This document shows positions 16,920 through 27,259 of a stretch of DNA of 64,000 nt, piece after piece. A model generated the notes under the pieces. The model did no database searches and was not told where the DNA came from. It worked only from the letters and a program-made list of their open reading frames with translations. Every line of letters begins with the position of its first letter. Positions within the stretch are counted from its first letter, which is position 1. The translations under genes were made by a program, and so were the position numbers. Source of the DNA: Stenotrophomonas indicatrix (GTDB taxonomy: Bacteria; Pseudomonadota; Gammaproteobacteria; Xanthomonadales; Xanthomonadaceae); NCBI GenBank assembly GCA_041545745.1, contig CP168152.1, positions 1,858,001 through 1,922,000 on the forward strand, in the 5' to 3' direction.

Positions 16920-17807
16920 TCAGTCGATGTAGCGCTTGAGCAGGTCGCCGTAGGCGTCGATGCGACGATCGCGCAGGAACGGCCAGATGCGGCGCACATG
17001 CTCGCTGCGCTGCAGATCAACTTCGCACATCAGGATGGTCGCCTCGGTGCCGGCCTCGGCCAGGAACTCGCCCTGCGGGCCCAGCACGTGGCTGTTGCCC
17101 CAGAACTGGATGCCCGAGGCGCCCAGCGGTGACGCTTCATGGCCCACGCGGTTGCAGCTGAGCACCGGCACGCCGTTGGCCACGGCATGGCCGCGGTGGC
17201 TCAGTACCCAGGCGTCGCGCTGACGGGTCTTCTCGTCCTGCACGTCATCCGGGTCCCAGCCGATCGCGGTGGGGTAGAGCAGCAGCTCAGCACCGGCCAG
17301 CGCCATCAGACGCGCCGCTTCCGGGTACCACTGGTCCCAGCACACCAGCACGCCAAGGCGGCCCACCGAGGTGTCGATCGGCTTGAAGCCGATGTCGCCC
17401 GGGGTGAAGTAGAACTTCTCGTAGAAACCCGGGTCGTCCGGAATGTGCATCTTGCGGTACTTGCCCAGCAACGTGCCGTCTTTTTCGAAGACCACGGCGG
17501 TGTTGTGGTACAGGCCGGCAGCGCGGCGCTCGAACAGCGAGCCGACCAGCACCACGCCGTGCTTCTTCGCCAGCGCGCCCAGGCGCTCGGTGCTTGGGCC
17601 CGGAATCGGCTCGGCCAGGTCGAATTCATCGACCGATTCGTGCTGGCAGAAGTAGGGACCGTTGTGCAGTTCCTGCAGCAGCACCAGCTTCGCGCCCTGT
17701 GCCGCAGCGTCGGCAACACGCGCTTCGATCACCGCCAGGTTGGCGGCGGCATCACCGTGGTTGCGCTCCTGGATCAGGGCGACGGTAAGGGGGCTGCGCG
17801 AGTTCAT
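16920..17807 (-). CDS. aguB: N-carbamoylputrescine amidase
   Basis: Nitrilase-superfamily amidase of 295 residues that converts N-carbamoylputrescine to putrescine, CO2 and ammonia in the cytoplasm. The catalytic triad is visible: Glu46 in LVLLQELHNG, Lys119 in KYRKMHIPDD and Cys156 in VLVCWDQWYPEAAR. The length matches the family. Identification is strengthened by aguA, the enzyme for the preceding step, about 160 bp upstream on the same strand. An inverted SMAG pair fills the gap between them and may affect the shared transcript. The start MNSRSPLTVALIQ leads directly into the first beta strand. Confidence 0.95.
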   Translation of the reverse strand: MNSRSPLTVALIQERNHGDAAANLAVIEARVADAAAQGAKLVLLQELHNGPYFCQHESVDEFDLAEPIPGPSTERLGALAKKHGVVLVGSLFERRAAGLYHNTAVVFEKDGTLLGKYRKMHIPDDPGFYEKFYFTPGDIGFKPIDTSVGRLGVLVCWDQWYPEAARLMALAGAELLLYPTAIGWDPDDVQDEKTRQRDAWVLSHRGHAVANGVPVLSCNRVGHEASPLGASGIQFWGNSHVLGPQGEFLAEAGTEATILMCEVDLQRSEHVRRIWPFLRDRRIDAYGDLLKRYID

Positions 17808-17893
17808 GCGGGGCGATCCTGCGGGGGAAAACCCGCATGTTAACGCGGATGCGCCACGACAGCGTGTTGGCTGCTGAATGGTGCACGCAACCG

Positions 17894-17962
17894 GTAGCGC
17901 CGGGCCATGCCCGGCGGATTTTCCAGATGCCGCTGCGCTCGCCGGGCATGGCCCGGCGCTAC
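17894..17962. repeat. SMAG/REP inverted pair (GTAGCGCCGGGC type)
   Basis: Plus-oriented element at 17894-17916 and minus-oriented element at 17940-17962, each GTAG with a CGCCGGGC/GCCCGGCG stem, 23 bp apart, between aguA and aguB. An RNA through it could fold into one long hairpin or two short ones. Confidence 0.9.
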
Positions 17963-17971
17963 CGCGTGGCT

Positions 17972-19009
17972 TTATGCCTTCAACAGCCCTGCCGGCAGCT
18001 GCATGGTGATGCAGTGCAGGCTGCCGTTCTGCCAGATCAGCGAGCGGCAGGGCACCTGCACGATCTCGCGGTCCGGGTGGGCCTGCGCCAGCACATCACG
18101 GGCCAGGTCGTCGGCCGCGTCGCCATAGGCCGGCATCAGCACCGCGCCGTTGACGATCAGGTAATTGGCGTACGAAGCAGCCAGGCGGCGGCCTTCATCG
18201 ATCACCGGCTTTGCCCACGGCAACGGGAACAGCCGGTACGGCTGGCCGTCACGCGTGCGCAGTGCGGCCAGCTCGGCACCCATCGCCTGCAGTTCGGCGT
18301 AGTGCGAATCGCTGGCGTCGTCGCAGGCCTGGTAGACGATGCTGTCGGCCGAGGCGAAGCGGGCGAGGGTGTCGATATGGGCATCGGTGTCGTCGCCTTC
18401 CAGGTAGCCATGATCCAGCCACAGCACGCGTTCCTGCTGCAGCCAGTTCGCCAGGTCGGCGCTCAGGCTGTCGCGGTCACGGTCGGGATGGCGCTCGTGC
18501 AGGCACTTCCAGGTGGTCAGCAGGGTGCCTTCACCATCGGTCTCGATGCCGCCGCCTTCCAGTGCGAACGGAATGCTGCGCACCGTCGCGTCGTTGAACA
18601 CGCCGGCCTGGTCGAGCACGCCGACCAGCTGGTCATCGAGCGTGGCATCGAACTTGCCGCCCCAGCCGGTGAAGCGGAAGTCCAGCAGCTGGAAGCCGCC
18701 ATCGGCGCGACGCAGGGTGATCGGGCCCGAATCACGCAGCCAGGTATCGTCGTACGCGGCGGTGGTGAAGTGGACCTTGTCCATGTCGATGCGGTTGGAG
18801 CGCAACCGCATCTCGGCGTAGGTCTCCACGTCATCGTCGGCCACGCAGATCAGCACCGGCTGGAAGCGGGTGATCGCCGCAACCAGGGCGATGTAGGTCT
18901 CTTCCACCTGGCCCAGGCGGTCGGCCCAGTCGGTGTCGGCGGTGGGCCAGGCAATCAGGACGCCGCTCTGGGCTTCCCATTCGGCAGGAAAACGAAGGGT
19001 CTGGTTCAT
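17972..19009 (-). CDS. aguA: Agmatine deiminase
   Basis: Agmatine deiminase (agmatine iminohydrolase) of 345 residues, guanidino-group-modifying superfamily; it makes N-carbamoylputrescine from agmatine. Conserved landmarks are WPTADTDW near the N-terminus, the active-site region DTWLRDSGPI, the ALEGGGIETDGEGTLL block, DHGYLEGDDTDAHID with the catalytic His, and the nucleophile Cys333 in GSLHCITMQ. The start MNQTLRFPAEWEAQSG is standard for the family. With aguB downstream it completes the arginine-decarboxylase route to putrescine; the decarboxylase is not in the window. Confidence 0.95.
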   Translation of the reverse strand: MNQTLRFPAEWEAQSGVLIAWPTADTDWADRLGQVEETYIALVAAITRFQPVLICVADDDVETYAEMRLRSNRIDMDKVHFTTAAYDDTWLRDSGPITLRRADGGFQLLDFRFTGWGGKFDATLDDQLVGVLDQAGVFNDATVRSIPFALEGGGIETDGEGTLLTTWKCLHERHPDRDRDSLSADLANWLQQERVLWLDHGYLEGDDTDAHIDTLARFASADSIVYQACDDASDSHYAELQAMGAELAALRTRDGQPYRLFPLPWAKPVIDEGRRLAASYANYLIVNGAVLMPAYGDAADDLARDVLAQAHPDREIVQVPCRSLIWQNGSLHCITMQLPAGLLKA

Positions 19010-19048
19010 GGTCTCGCTACACGCGCCCGCCGGTGGCGGGCATGGAGG

Positions 19049-19378
19049 TCAACGGATCGGCGGCTTGGGGCCGATTTCGTTCGGATCCGCCTGGTTTGCC
19101 ACCACGTCGATCACCTTCTGCTTCTCGAAGTAGACGGTGAACTGCGGGTACACCCAGCGGTGGATGGTCGGCCATTGCCGTTTCTGTCCGCCGCGCGGCT
19201 GCAGCTGCTCTGCCGGCGCGCCGAACTGGGACTGCACCTGCTGCATGCTCTGGCCGCGGACGGGCAGGGCGCCGGCCGGCTTTTCGCGGGCACGGTCGAC
19301 AAGCAGGGTATCGGCCAGCGCCGGGGTGGCGGCAGCCAGGGTGGCCAGTACGGCCAGGGTGCACAGGTAACGCGTCAT
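19049..19378 (-). CDS. Small exported protein of unknown function
   Basis: Protein of 109 residues with a clear Sec signal peptide (MTRYLCTLAVLATLAAATPALA, cleavage likely after ALA at residue 22), so it is periplasmic. The mature part contains LPVRGQSMQQVQSQFGAPAEQL, followed by TIHRWVYPQFTVYFEKQKVID. This small-protein layout, a 'G..M..V...G.P' helix turn followed by a beta strand pair, is reminiscent of SmpA/BamE-like folds; that is an inference, not a recognised family match. It is 39 bp upstream of aguA on the same strand and starts downstream of the rpmJ terminator, so it may begin the aguA transcript. Confidence 0.65.
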   Translation of the reverse strand: MTRYLCTLAVLATLAAATPALADTLLVDRAREKPAGALPVRGQSMQQVQSQFGAPAEQLQPRGGQKRQWPTIHRWVYPQFTVYFEKQKVIDVVANQADPNEIGPKPPIR

Positions 19379-19448
19379 CTCGATCTACTCCCCAGTGGTC
19401 AAGAACAGCGATTACAGCAAAAACGGCAGGAAAAAACCGCATAAACAA

Positions 19449-19475
19449 AAAACCGCCCGAAGGCGGCTTTTTGCA
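19449..19475 (-). terminator. Rho-independent terminator of rpmJ
   Basis: Read on the minus strand, a GCCGCC/GGCGG stem with a TTCG loop is followed by a run of T. The plus strand shows CCGCC CGAA GGCGG followed by TTTTT, so it can also work in the other direction. It lies 50 bp after the rpmJ stop. Confidence 0.85.
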
Positions 19476-19524
19476 TCGGGTCGGCCCCGCGTGGGGCCAG
19501 CCGCGGTCACAAGGACCGTTGGGC

Positions 19525-19650
19525 TTAGCGCTGACGCGCCTTGAAACGCGGGTTCGACTTGCAGATGACGAAGATCTTGCCACGACGACGCACGACCTTG
19601 CAGTCACGGTGACGGGCCTTCGCCGACTTCAGGGAGGACAGAACTTTCAT
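19525..19650 (-). CDS. rpmJ: 50S ribosomal protein L36, zinc-independent type
   Basis: Ribosomal protein bL36 of 41 residues starting [20 protein letters not shown]. The ATG at 19650 has GAGG eight bases upstream; the longer frame to 19713 has no family support. The usual zinc ribbon of L36 needs three Cys and one His. Here only two Cys remain (RDCKVV and FVICKSN), so this is the zinc-independent, YkgO-like form that some bacteria use as their only copy or under zinc limitation. It is transcribed alone, away from the spc ribosomal operon, with its own terminator. Confidence 0.93.
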   Translation of the reverse strand: MKVLSSLKSAKARHRDCKVVRRRGKIFVICKSNPRFKARQR

Positions 19651-19847
19651 GGCATACCTCGGCGTAAACAGTAGTTGTTCGGGTGGAGCGTGGCCGCGAT
19701 ATGCGAAAGACAATCGGCAGTTGACGCTCGTTCAAGCCCGCCATTCTACCGGGCTTTTCCCCATGGTTTCAAGTGGTTGCACAAATGGCCCGTTGCGGGG
19801 TGTCTGGCAGGGGCTAGAATGGCCTCTTCACACGCGCAAGGACCCCC

Positions 19848-20525
19848 ATGAATCCACTTGTTCCCGTCCTGACCATCGACGGCCCATCAGGGGCCGGCAA
19901 GGGTACCATCAGCCGCATCGTGGCGCGCCGGTTGGGCTGGCACTACCTGGATTCGGGCGCTCTGTACCGCGCCGTCGGCGTGGCGGCCAGCTGGGCCGAC
20001 ATCGATACCTCCGACGCCTCCGCGCTGGTGCGCTGCACCTTTGACACCCATGTCCAGTTCGTCGAGCAGGGCGATGCCATGCGGGTCCTGGTCAATGGCA
20101 CCGATGCCACCGACGAGCTGCGGCTGGAGACCACCGGGGCGCTGGCGTCGGCGATTGCCGCCATTCCCGAGGTCCGGGCCGCCCTGAAGGAGCGCCAGCG
20201 CGCATTCAGGACGGAGCCGGGGCTGGTCGCCGATGGCCGCGACATGGGCACGGTCATCTTCCCGGACGCCCCCTACAAGGTGTTCCTGACCGCCAGTGCC
20301 GAGGAGCGCGCCGAGCGCCGGCATAAGCAGTTGAAAGACAAGGGGGTTTCTGTTAACTTTGATGACCTCCTGCGCGAGATCATGGCCCGCGACGCCCGTG
20401 ATGCTCAGCGTACCGTGGCGCCCCTGAAGCCGGCAGACGATGCTGTCCTCATCGACACCACAGGCATCGGCATCGAAGATGTCGTTGCCAGAGTGATGGA
20501 TCTGCTTCCGGTTCCGGCTGCCTGA
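19848..20525 (+). CDS. cmk: Cytidylate kinase
   Basis: CMP/dCMP kinase of 225 residues, cytoplasmic, making CDP and dCDP. The P-loop GPSGAGKGT (residues 12-20), the CMP-binding [11 protein letters not shown] segment, the [13 protein letters not shown] block and the LID region [11 protein letters not shown] are all present. Length and start [15 protein letters not shown] are typical. It precedes rpsA as in most proteobacteria; the 200-bp gap contains a small TTCCC/GGGAA hairpin near 20678 but no clear promoter by eye. Confidence 0.96.
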   Translation: MNPLVPVLTIDGPSGAGKGTISRIVARRLGWHYLDSGALYRAVGVAASWADIDTSDASALVRCTFDTHVQFVEQGDAMRVLVNGTDATDELRLETTGALASAIAAIPEVRAALKERQRAFRTEPGLVADGRDMGTVIFPDAPYKVFLTASAEERAERRHKQLKDKGVSVNFDDLLREIMARDARDAQRTVAPLKPADDAVLIDTTGIGIEDVVARVMDLLPVPAA

Positions 20526-20725
20526 TCCGTTCGCGCGGGAGCTCTGCCAGCACCATCGGTGGAGGTCGCGTATTGCAGTGCTGTAAAAGCTCCGTCGCGC
20601 AATGATGCGTGGCGGTTTTCCTACTTCCACACACGACCTGCATTTCCGGGGTCGACCAACAGGCGGGCGGTAGCCATTCCCTGAAGGGAAGCCAACCGAC
20701 CCATGTGTCCAACAGAGTAAATCTA

Positions 20726-22411
20726 ATGACCGAATCATTTGCCGAACTGTTTGAAGCCAGCCAGGCCAACCTGGCCAAGCTGAAGCCGGGCGCCATCGTC
20801 AGCGGTACCGTTGTTGAAGTCCGCGGCGACGTCGTGGTGATCAACGCCGGGCTGAAGTCGGAAGGCATCGTGCCGATCGAACAGTTCCGTAACGACGCTG
20901 GCGAAATCGATGTTGCCGAAGGCGACATCGTCAAGGTCGCCCTCGACTCGATCGAGAACGGCTTCGGTGAAACCGTCCTGTCGCGCGAGAAGGCCAAGCG
21001 CGCGATGGTGTGGGACGAGCTGGAAGAAGCGTTGGAAAAGAACGAAACCATCACCGGTCGCATCAGCGGCAAGGTCAAGGGTGGTTTCACCGTGGACATC
21101 AAGGATGTCCGCGCCTTCCTGCCGGGTTCCCTGGTCGATGTGCGCCCCGTGCGCGATCCGGCCTACCTGGAAGGCAAGGAGCTGGAATTCAAGCTCATCA
21201 AGCTTGACCGCAAGCGCAACAACGTCGTGGTCTCGCGCCGCGCTGTCGTCGAAAGCGAGCACTCGGAAGAGCGCGAGCAGCTGATGGACAAGCTGCAGGA
21301 AGGCGCGATCCTGAAGGGTGTCGTCAAGAACCTGACCGATTACGGCGCATTCGTGGACCTGGGCGGTATCGACGGCCTGCTGCACATCACCGACATGGCA
21401 TGGAAGCGCGTGCGCCATCCGTCCGAAGTCGTGAACGTCGGCGACGAGCTGGACGTGCGCGTGCTGAAGTTCGACCGCGAGCGCAACCGCGTTTCGCTGG
21501 GCCTGAAGCAGCTGGGCGAAGATCCGTGGGATAACATCGCCCGTCGTTACCCGGCCAACAGCCGCGTGTTCGGCAAGGTCTCCAACGTCACCGATTACGG
21601 CGCATTCGTCGAAATCGAGCCGGGCGTCGAAGGTCTGGTGCACGTTTCCGAGATGGATTGGACCAACAAGAACGTCAACCCGTCCAAGGTTGTGCAGGTC
21701 GGTGACGAAGTTGAAGTCATGGTCCTGGACGTCGACGAGGAGCGTCGCCGCATCTCGCTGGGCATGAAGCAGGTTGCCGCCAATCCGTGGGAAACCTTCG
21801 CTGCCACCCACAAGAAGGGTGACAAGGTGTCGGGCCAGATCAAGTCGATCACCGACTTCGGCATCTTCATCGGCCTGGACGGCGGCATCGACGGCCTGGT
21901 TCACCTGTCCGACATCAGCTGGGCAACCACTGGCGAAGACATCGTTCGCAACTTCAAGAAGGGCGACAACCTGGACGCAGTGGTCCTGGCCGTCGATCCG
22001 GAGCGCGAGCGCATTTCGCTGGGCGTCAAGCAGCTGGAGCAGGATCCGTTCGGCCAGTACATGGCGACCAATCCGAAGGGCTCCAAGGTCGAAGGCGTGG
22101 TGAAGGAAGTCGACGCCAAGGGCGCGATCATCGAGCTGTCCGACGGCATCGAAGGCTATGTTGCAGCTCGCGACATCGCCAACGAGCGTGTCGACGACGC
22201 GACCCAGCACCTGAAGGTCGGCGACAAGGTTGAAGCCAAGTTCGTGGGCATGGATCGCAAGGGTCGTACCCTGCAGCTGTCGATCAAGGCCAAGGACGAC
22301 GCTGAAATGCGCGAAGTGCTGGAGGAATACCAGTCCTCTTCGGCTTCCAGCGGCACCACCCAGCTGGGCGCGCTGCTGCGTGCACAGCTGAACGGCAACA
22401 AGTCCGAGTAA
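20726..22411 (+). CDS. rpsA: 30S ribosomal protein S1
   Basis: Ribosomal protein bS1 of 561 residues, which binds mRNA on the 30S subunit. Six S1/OB-fold repeats can be followed by their recurring blocks, for example [60 protein letters not shown] and [21 protein letters not shown] chose the ATG at 20726 ([19 protein letters not shown]), the standard S1 start; an in-frame extension to 20609 is not supported. The leader has no strong Shine-Dalgarno, as is common for rpsA, which is translationally autoregulated in enterobacteria. Downstream is ihfB, the usual neighbour. Confidence 0.97.
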   Translation: MTESFAELFEASQANLAKLKPGAIVSGTVVEVRGDVVVINAGLKSEGIVPIEQFRNDAGEIDVAEGDIVKVALDSIENGFGETVLSREKAKRAMVWDELEEALEKNETITGRISGKVKGGFTVDIKDVRAFLPGSLVDVRPVRDPAYLEGKELEFKLIKLDRKRNNVVVSRRAVVESEHSEEREQLMDKLQEGAILKGVVKNLTDYGAFVDLGGIDGLLHITDMAWKRVRHPSEVVNVGDELDVRVLKFDRERNRVSLGLKQLGEDPWDNIARRYPANSRVFGKVSNVTDYGAFVEIEPGVEGLVHVSEMDWTNKNVNPSKVVQVGDEVEVMVLDVDEERRRISLGMKQVAANPWETFAATHKKGDKVSGQIKSITDFGIFIGLDGGIDGLVHLSDISWATTGEDIVRNFKKGDNLDAVVLAVDPERERISLGVKQLEQDPFGQYMATNPKGSKVEGVVKEVDAKGAIIELSDGIEGYVAARDIANERVDDATQHLKVGDKVEAKFVGMDRKGRTLQLSIKAKDDAEMREVLEEYQSSSASSGTTQLGALLRAQLNGNKSE

Positions 22412-22442
22412 TATCGGCCCTGCGCTGTTCGTTGTTTCCTGG

Positions 22443-22470
22443 ACGGCCCGGGCACTGCCCGGGCCGTTTC
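22443..22470 (+). terminator. Hairpin between rpsA and ihfB
   Basis: Stem ACGGCCCGGGCA paired with TGCCCGGGCCGT around a one-base centre, followed by a short TTTC. It lies 31 bp after the rpsA stop and probably attenuates or terminates the rpsA message before ihfB. Confidence 0.65.
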
Positions 22471-22500
22471 AGGCTGAGATGCCCCTGATGTGAGCCGGTA

Positions 22501-22806
22501 ATGACCAAATCCGAACTGATCGAAATCCTTGCGCGCCGGCAGGCGCACCTGAAGGCCGATGATGTCGATCTGGCGGTCAAGTCATTGCTGGAAATGATGG
22601 GGGGCTCACTGTCGGCCGGTGATCGCATCGAGATCCGCGGCTTCGGCAGCTTTTCGCTGCACTACCGTCCGCCGCGCCTGGGTCGCAACCCGAAGACCGG
22701 CGAATCGGTTGCCCTTCCGGGCAAGCATGTCCCTCATTTCAAGCCAGGCAAGGAATTGCGCGAGCGGGTCAGCAGTGTGCTGCCGCTGGACGCAGATCCG
22801 GCCTGA
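22501..22806 (+). CDS. ihfB: Integration host factor subunit beta
   Basis: DNA-bending HU/IHF-family protein of 101 residues. [17 protein letters not shown] is the family N-terminus, and the DNA-binding arm is in [21 protein letters not shown] with the intercalating Pro in [20 protein letters not shown]. It pairs with IhfA (not in this window). Its position directly after rpsA, 89 bp downstream and beyond a hairpin, is the normal proteobacterial arrangement and separates it from HU. Confidence 0.96.
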
Positions 22807-22883
22807 GCCGTCCGTCGCGCGACTTCGTGCGAATCCCACCACGAGTCGGATAAGCTACGGCCTCCTGCCAATGGAGCTGTCGC

Positions 22884-23168
22884 ATGAAAGTTTTTCGTCT
22901 GCTGGTCCTGCTGACGGTTCTCATCCTTGGTCTGATCATCGGTGCGGTCAACATGACGGCCATGTCGATCAACCTGCTGTTTACCCAATTGAACACGTCC
23001 GTCGGCGTGGCGCTGATTGCCGCCCTGCTGATCGGTGTCGTGGTCGGTGCTGGCCTGGTGCTGGTAAGCGTGGTCATTCCGCTCTACAGCCAGCTGCGCC
23101 GTGCCAACAAATCGGCGGCTGCACCGTCGGCGCCGGTGGTCCCCTCCCAATCTTTTGATGGACGTTGA
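22884..23168 (+). CDS. lapA: Lipopolysaccharide assembly protein A (LapA/YciS)
   Basis: Small inner-membrane protein of 94 residues with two hydrophobic segments (LLVLLTVLILGLIIGAVNM and VALIAALLIGVVVGAGLVLV) and a short Ala/Pro/Ser-rich cytoplasmic tail. This is the LapA (DUF1049) layout. LapA works with LapB to adjust LPS synthesis by controlling LpxC turnover through FtsH. The pair lapA-lapB is only 6 bp apart here, and LPS sugar genes follow. No other candidate family fits as well. Confidence 0.9.
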   Translation: MKVFRLLVLLTVLILGLIIGAVNMTAMSINLLFTQLNTSVGVALIAALLIGVVVGAGLVLVSVVIPLYSQLRRANKSAAAPSAPVVPSQSFDGR

Positions 23169-23174
23169 TCGAAG

Positions 23175-24353
23175 ATGGAATTCGTTTCCGAGTGGTTCTG
23201 GTTCTTCCTCTGTCTTCCTTTGGCTGCGCTGGCCGGCTGGGTGATCGGACGCCGCGGCGGTCAACGCCACGGTGACAACCAGGTCAGCCACCTGTCCAGC
23301 ACCTATTTCCGTGGCCTGAACTACCTGCTCAACGAGCAGCCGGACAAGGCCATCGAACTGTTCCTGCACATCGCCGAGCTGGACAAGGAAACCTTCGAGA
23401 CCCAGGTCGCGCTGGGCCATCTGTTCCGCCGCCGTGGTGAAGTGGACCGCGCAATCCGTCTGCACCAGGGCCTGGTCAACCGCCAGGACCTGAGCGACGC
23501 GCAGCGCGTGCAGGCCCTGCTGGCACTGGGCGAGGACTACATGAAGTCTGGTCTGCTGGACCGGGCCGAAACCGTGTTCACCGAACTTGCGCAGTTGGAC
23601 CAGCGCGCACCGCAGGCGCTCAAACACCTGATCGGCATCTACCAGGCCGAGCGTGACTGGGAAAAGGCGATTGACAACGCTACCCGCTTCGAAGATGTCA
23701 CCGGCGAGCCGATGGGCAAGCTGATCGGGCAGTTCGAATGCGAGCTGGCCGAACGCTTCCGTGGCGCGGGCAAGCTGGAAGAGGCGAGGGCGGCCATTGC
23801 CCGCGCTTACCAGGCCGATGCCATGTCGGTCCGTGCCGGCATCATCGAGGGCCGCCTGGAAACCGATGCAGGCAACGCCGAGGCCGCCGTGCGTGCCTTC
23901 GAGCGTGCTGCCCGCAACGATCCGGAATACCTGCCGGAAGTGCTGCCGGCGCTGATGGAGAACTACCGCAAGGTCGGTGACCTGGGTGGCGCGCGCGCCT
24001 TCCTGTCCGAGATGACCGAGCATTACCGCGGCATCGCTCCGGTGCTGGCGCTGACCCGCCTGATGGAAGAGCAGGAGGGTGTTGCACCTGCCCGCGCCTA
24101 TCTTGGCCGCCAGCTCAAGGATCGCCCGTCGGTGCGCGGCGAATCGGCACTGATCGACCTCACTCTGGCCGAGGGCGCAGATTCCACCGCGACCCTGCAC
24201 GACCTCAAGCACATCACCGACCAGTTGCTGGTGCGCAATCCCGCCTACCGCTGCACCCGCTGTGGATTCGGCGCACGTACCCACCACTGGCAATGTCCCA
24301 GTTGCAAGGAGTGGGGCACGGTCAAGCCGCTGTTGAATTACGCGGTGCTCTGA
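23175..24353 (+). CDS. lapB: Lipopolysaccharide assembly protein B (LapB/YciM)
   Basis: Inner-membrane-tethered TPR protein of 392 residues. It has one N-terminal TM helix (FWFFLCLPLAALAGWVIGRR), then about nine TPR-like helical repeats, and a C-terminal rubredoxin-type zinc site made by CTRCGFG and CPSCKEWG. LapB recruits LpxC to FtsH for degradation in Escherichia coli. All four metal-binding Cys are present. The gene begins 6 bp after lapA and ends 3 bp before the next gene, so the operon runs on into polysaccharide biosynthesis. Confidence 0.95.
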   Translation: MEFVSEWFWFFLCLPLAALAGWVIGRRGGQRHGDNQVSHLSSTYFRGLNYLLNEQPDKAIELFLHIAELDKETFETQVALGHLFRRRGEVDRAIRLHQGLVNRQDLSDAQRVQALLALGEDYMKSGLLDRAETVFTELAQLDQRAPQALKHLIGIYQAERDWEKAIDNATRFEDVTGEPMGKLIGQFECELAERFRGAGKLEEARAAIARAYQADAMSVRAGIIEGRLETDAGNAEAAVRAFERAARNDPEYLPEVLPALMENYRKVGDLGGARAFLSEMTEHYRGIAPVLALTRLMEEQEGVAPARAYLGRQLKDRPSVRGESALIDLTLAEGADSTATLHDLKHITDQLLVRNPAYRCTRCGFGARTHHWQCPSCKEWGTVKPLLNYAVL

Positions 24354-24356
24354 ACC

Positions 24357-25334
24357 ATGCCGTGGCTTGTGATGGCCGCGCTGTTGGGCCTGGCCCTGCT
24401 CAGCGCGGCGTTGACCTGGGCGGCGCGCGTGTATGCCCTGCGCAGGCAGTTGCTGGATCAGCCCGGTGAGCGCCGCAGCCACAGTGTCGCAACCCCTCGC
24501 GGTGGTGGCATCGCCATCGTGATCAGTCTGCTGGTTGCTGCGGCCGTGGCCGCTTTTTTCTGGCCGGACGCCACGCTCATCCTGGCTGTCGCCAGTCTTG
24601 GCCTGCTGTTGGTTGCCGGCATTGGCTGGTGGGATGACCATCGGCCGCTGCCGGCCATGCGCCGGCTGCTGGTGCATTTCCTCGCCGCCATGTTGCTGGC
24701 AGGGCTGGTCAAGATGCACGGCGGCAGTTGGCTGTTGAGCCTGCTGGTGCTGTTCTTCACCGCTTCGCTGATCAACATCTGGAATTTCATGGATGGCATC
24801 AACGGGATTGCCAGCAGCCAGGCGGTCATCGTTGCACTGGGCTTCGCCACCGTGCTGCCCTGGCCCTATTCGCTGGTGGCCGTCGTCCTTGGCCTGGCAT
24901 GCCTGGGTTTTCTGCCATTCAACTTCCCGCAGGCGCGGATCTTCATGGGTGATGTCGGTAGTGGCACGCTCGGCTATGCCGTGGCCGTCGTGCTGGCCGT
25001 CGCCGCAGTGCATACCGATATCAACTGGATGCTGCTGTTGCTGCCGTTGTCTGCATTCCTTGTGGACGCGGGCTTCACGCTGTTGGCGCGCATGCTTTCT
25101 GGGCAACGCTGGATGGAACCCCACACCCAGCATGTCTACCAGCGCGCGGTGCAGGCAGGAGCCAGCCACGCCCTGGTGACAGGGATGTATTTTGTTTTGG
25201 GCCTGTTCAGTATTACAGTGTTCAATATCTGCACCAATTTGCAGCCGAGGTGGGAGGCTGCCGTAGCGGTCGCGTGGTTTACCGCGTTGACCCTGCTGTG
25301 GCTCCTCCTGCGCAATGGATTGCGCCACCGATAA
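24357..25334 (+). CDS. Undecaprenyl-phosphate sugar-1-phosphate transferase, WecA/WbpL-like
   Basis: Polytopic membrane glycosyltransferase of 325 residues in the MraY/WecA/WbpL family, which starts O-antigen units by moving a sugar phosphate onto undecaprenyl phosphate. The family motifs are in order: DQPGERRSHSVATPRGGG, GWWDDHRPLP, NIWNFMDGINGIA and FMGDVGSGTLGYA. About ten hydrophobic segments surround these cytoplasmic loops. The donor sugar cannot be told from sequence. The neighbouring WbpM-like dehydratase hints at a UDP-QuiNAc, FucNAc or related donor, as in Pseudomonas WbpL systems. It starts 3 bp after lapB. Confidence 0.9.
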   Translation: MPWLVMAALLGLALLSAALTWAARVYALRRQLLDQPGERRSHSVATPRGGGIAIVISLLVAAAVAAFFWPDATLILAVASLGLLLVAGIGWWDDHRPLPAMRRLLVHFLAAMLLAGLVKMHGGSWLLSLLVLFFTASLINIWNFMDGINGIASSQAVIVALGFATVLPWPYSLVAVVLGLACLGFLPFNFPQARIFMGDVGSGTLGYAVAVVLAVAAVHTDINWMLLLLPLSAFLVDAGFTLLARMLSGQRWMEPHTQHVYQRAVQAGASHALVTGMYFVLGLFSITVFNICTNLQPRWEAAVAVAWFTALTLLWLLLRNGLRHR

Positions 25335-25349
25335 GGAATTACTCGATCT

Positions 25350-27259
25350 ATGTCTTCACCCTGGCGGGACAGAATCCTCGGCCTGATGCCGCGTACGGCC
25401 ATCGTCTGCCACGACTTGTTCATGGTATGGGCCTGTTGGCAGTTGTTGCATGCGGGTCGCTACTCGATCCTCGCAGACGCTCCCGCATTGCCGCTGTGGA
25501 ACGTGGACACCACGCTGGTGCTGGCCCTGCAGGGCCTGGTGTTCTGGCGTATCGGCCTCTATCGCGGGCTGTGGCGCTTTGCCAGCGTCAGCGACCTGCT
25601 GAACATCTTCAAGGCGAGCTTCATCGGCCTGATTGCCATTGTTCTGGTGCTGGCCTGGAAACGCTTCAACGGCGTGCCGATGTCGGTGCTGGTGATCTAT
25701 CCGTTCGCACTGTCGGCACTGCTGGGCGCGCCGCGCCTGCTGTACCGGGCATGGAAGGACTACCAGTCGCTGCAGTCCGATTCGTCCGCGCGCCGCGTGC
25801 TGATTCTCGGCGCCGGCCAAGCCGCTGAGACCCTGGTGCGCGACCTGCGCCGATCCGGCAATTTCGAGCCGGTTGGCCTGCTCGATGATGCACCGCACCT
25901 GCGTGGTGCAAAGCTGCAGAGCCTGCCGATCCTGGGCACGCTGGACGATGCGCCGGCGGTGGCTCGTGAGACCGCGGCCAAGCTGCTGGTGATTGCCATG
26001 CCCTCGCTGGATGCCGTCGGCATGCAGCGCGTGGTGGCCATCTGCGAGAGCACCGGCATTCCGTTCCGCACGGTGCCCAAACTCAGCGACATCCTGCAGG
26101 GACAGTCGCTGCCGGGCCAGTTGAAGGAAGTGGCGATCGAAGATCTGCTCGGGCGCAAGCCGATCATGCCGGACTGGAACCTCATCCGCGGCTGGTTGGG
26201 CGGGCGCACGGTGATGGTCACTGGTGCCGGTGGCTCGATCGGGTCCGAGCTGTGTCGCCAGTGCGCGCGCCATGGTGCGGGACGTATCGTGCTGCTGGAG
26301 ATCAGCGAACTGCTGCTGTTGACCATCGAGGGCGAGCTGCGCCGCAGCTTCCCCGATGTCGAGATCGAAGCCGTGCTCGGTGACTGTGGCGATCCTGCGG
26401 TGATCCGCCATGCGCTGTCGCTGCACCCGGTCGACACCGCCTTCCATGCGGCTGCCTACAAGCATGTGCCGGTGCTGGAGCGTCAGCTGCGCGAAGCCGT
26501 GCGCAACAACATCCTGGCCACCGAGAACGTGGCCCGCGCCTGCCTGGAAGCCCGCGTCGAGCACTTTGTGTTCATTTCGACCGACAAGGCGGTGGACCCG
26601 GTCAATGCGCTGGGCGCCAGCAAGCGCTATGCGGAGATGATCTGCCAGAGCCTGGACCAGAAGTCCACGCACACCCGTTTCGTGACCGTGCGCTTCGGCA
26701 ACGTGCTGGCATCGGCCGGCAGCGTGGTGCCGTTGTTCCGCGAGCAGATCCTTAAGGGCGGACCGGTCACGGTGACCGACCCGGAGGTCAGCCGCTATTT
26801 CATGACGATTCCAGAGGCGTGCCAGTTGATCCTGCAGGCGGCCGCGTCGGCGTCGCACGGGGCGATCTATACGTTGGACATGGGCGAGCCCGTGCCGATC
26901 CGGGTGTTGGCCGAACAGATGATCCGCCTGGCGGGCAAGCAGCCCTACAAGGAAATTCCGATCATCTATACCGGCCTGCGCCCGGGCGAGAAGCTGCACG
27001 AGACACTGTTCTATTCCGACGAGGACTACCGGCCGACCGCGCACCCGAAGATCCTGGAGGCCGGCGTCCGTACTTTCTCGCGGGATATCGTGCTGGGCAA
27101 CGTGCCCAAACTGCGCGAGGCGATTGCCCGGTACGACATCGATACGATCCAGGAAATCCTGTTCGCGACCATGCCGGAATTCTCGCCAATCGAACAGGAT
27201 GCTTACATTTCATCCGCTAAGGTTGTGCCCTTTCCGGCACGTGAGGCCAGCAGGCACCA

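Noticed and set aside
20526..20725. Sigma-70 promoter for rpsA
   Set aside because: A TTGCAG at 20573 has no acceptable -10 at 16-18 bp, so no promoter is called.
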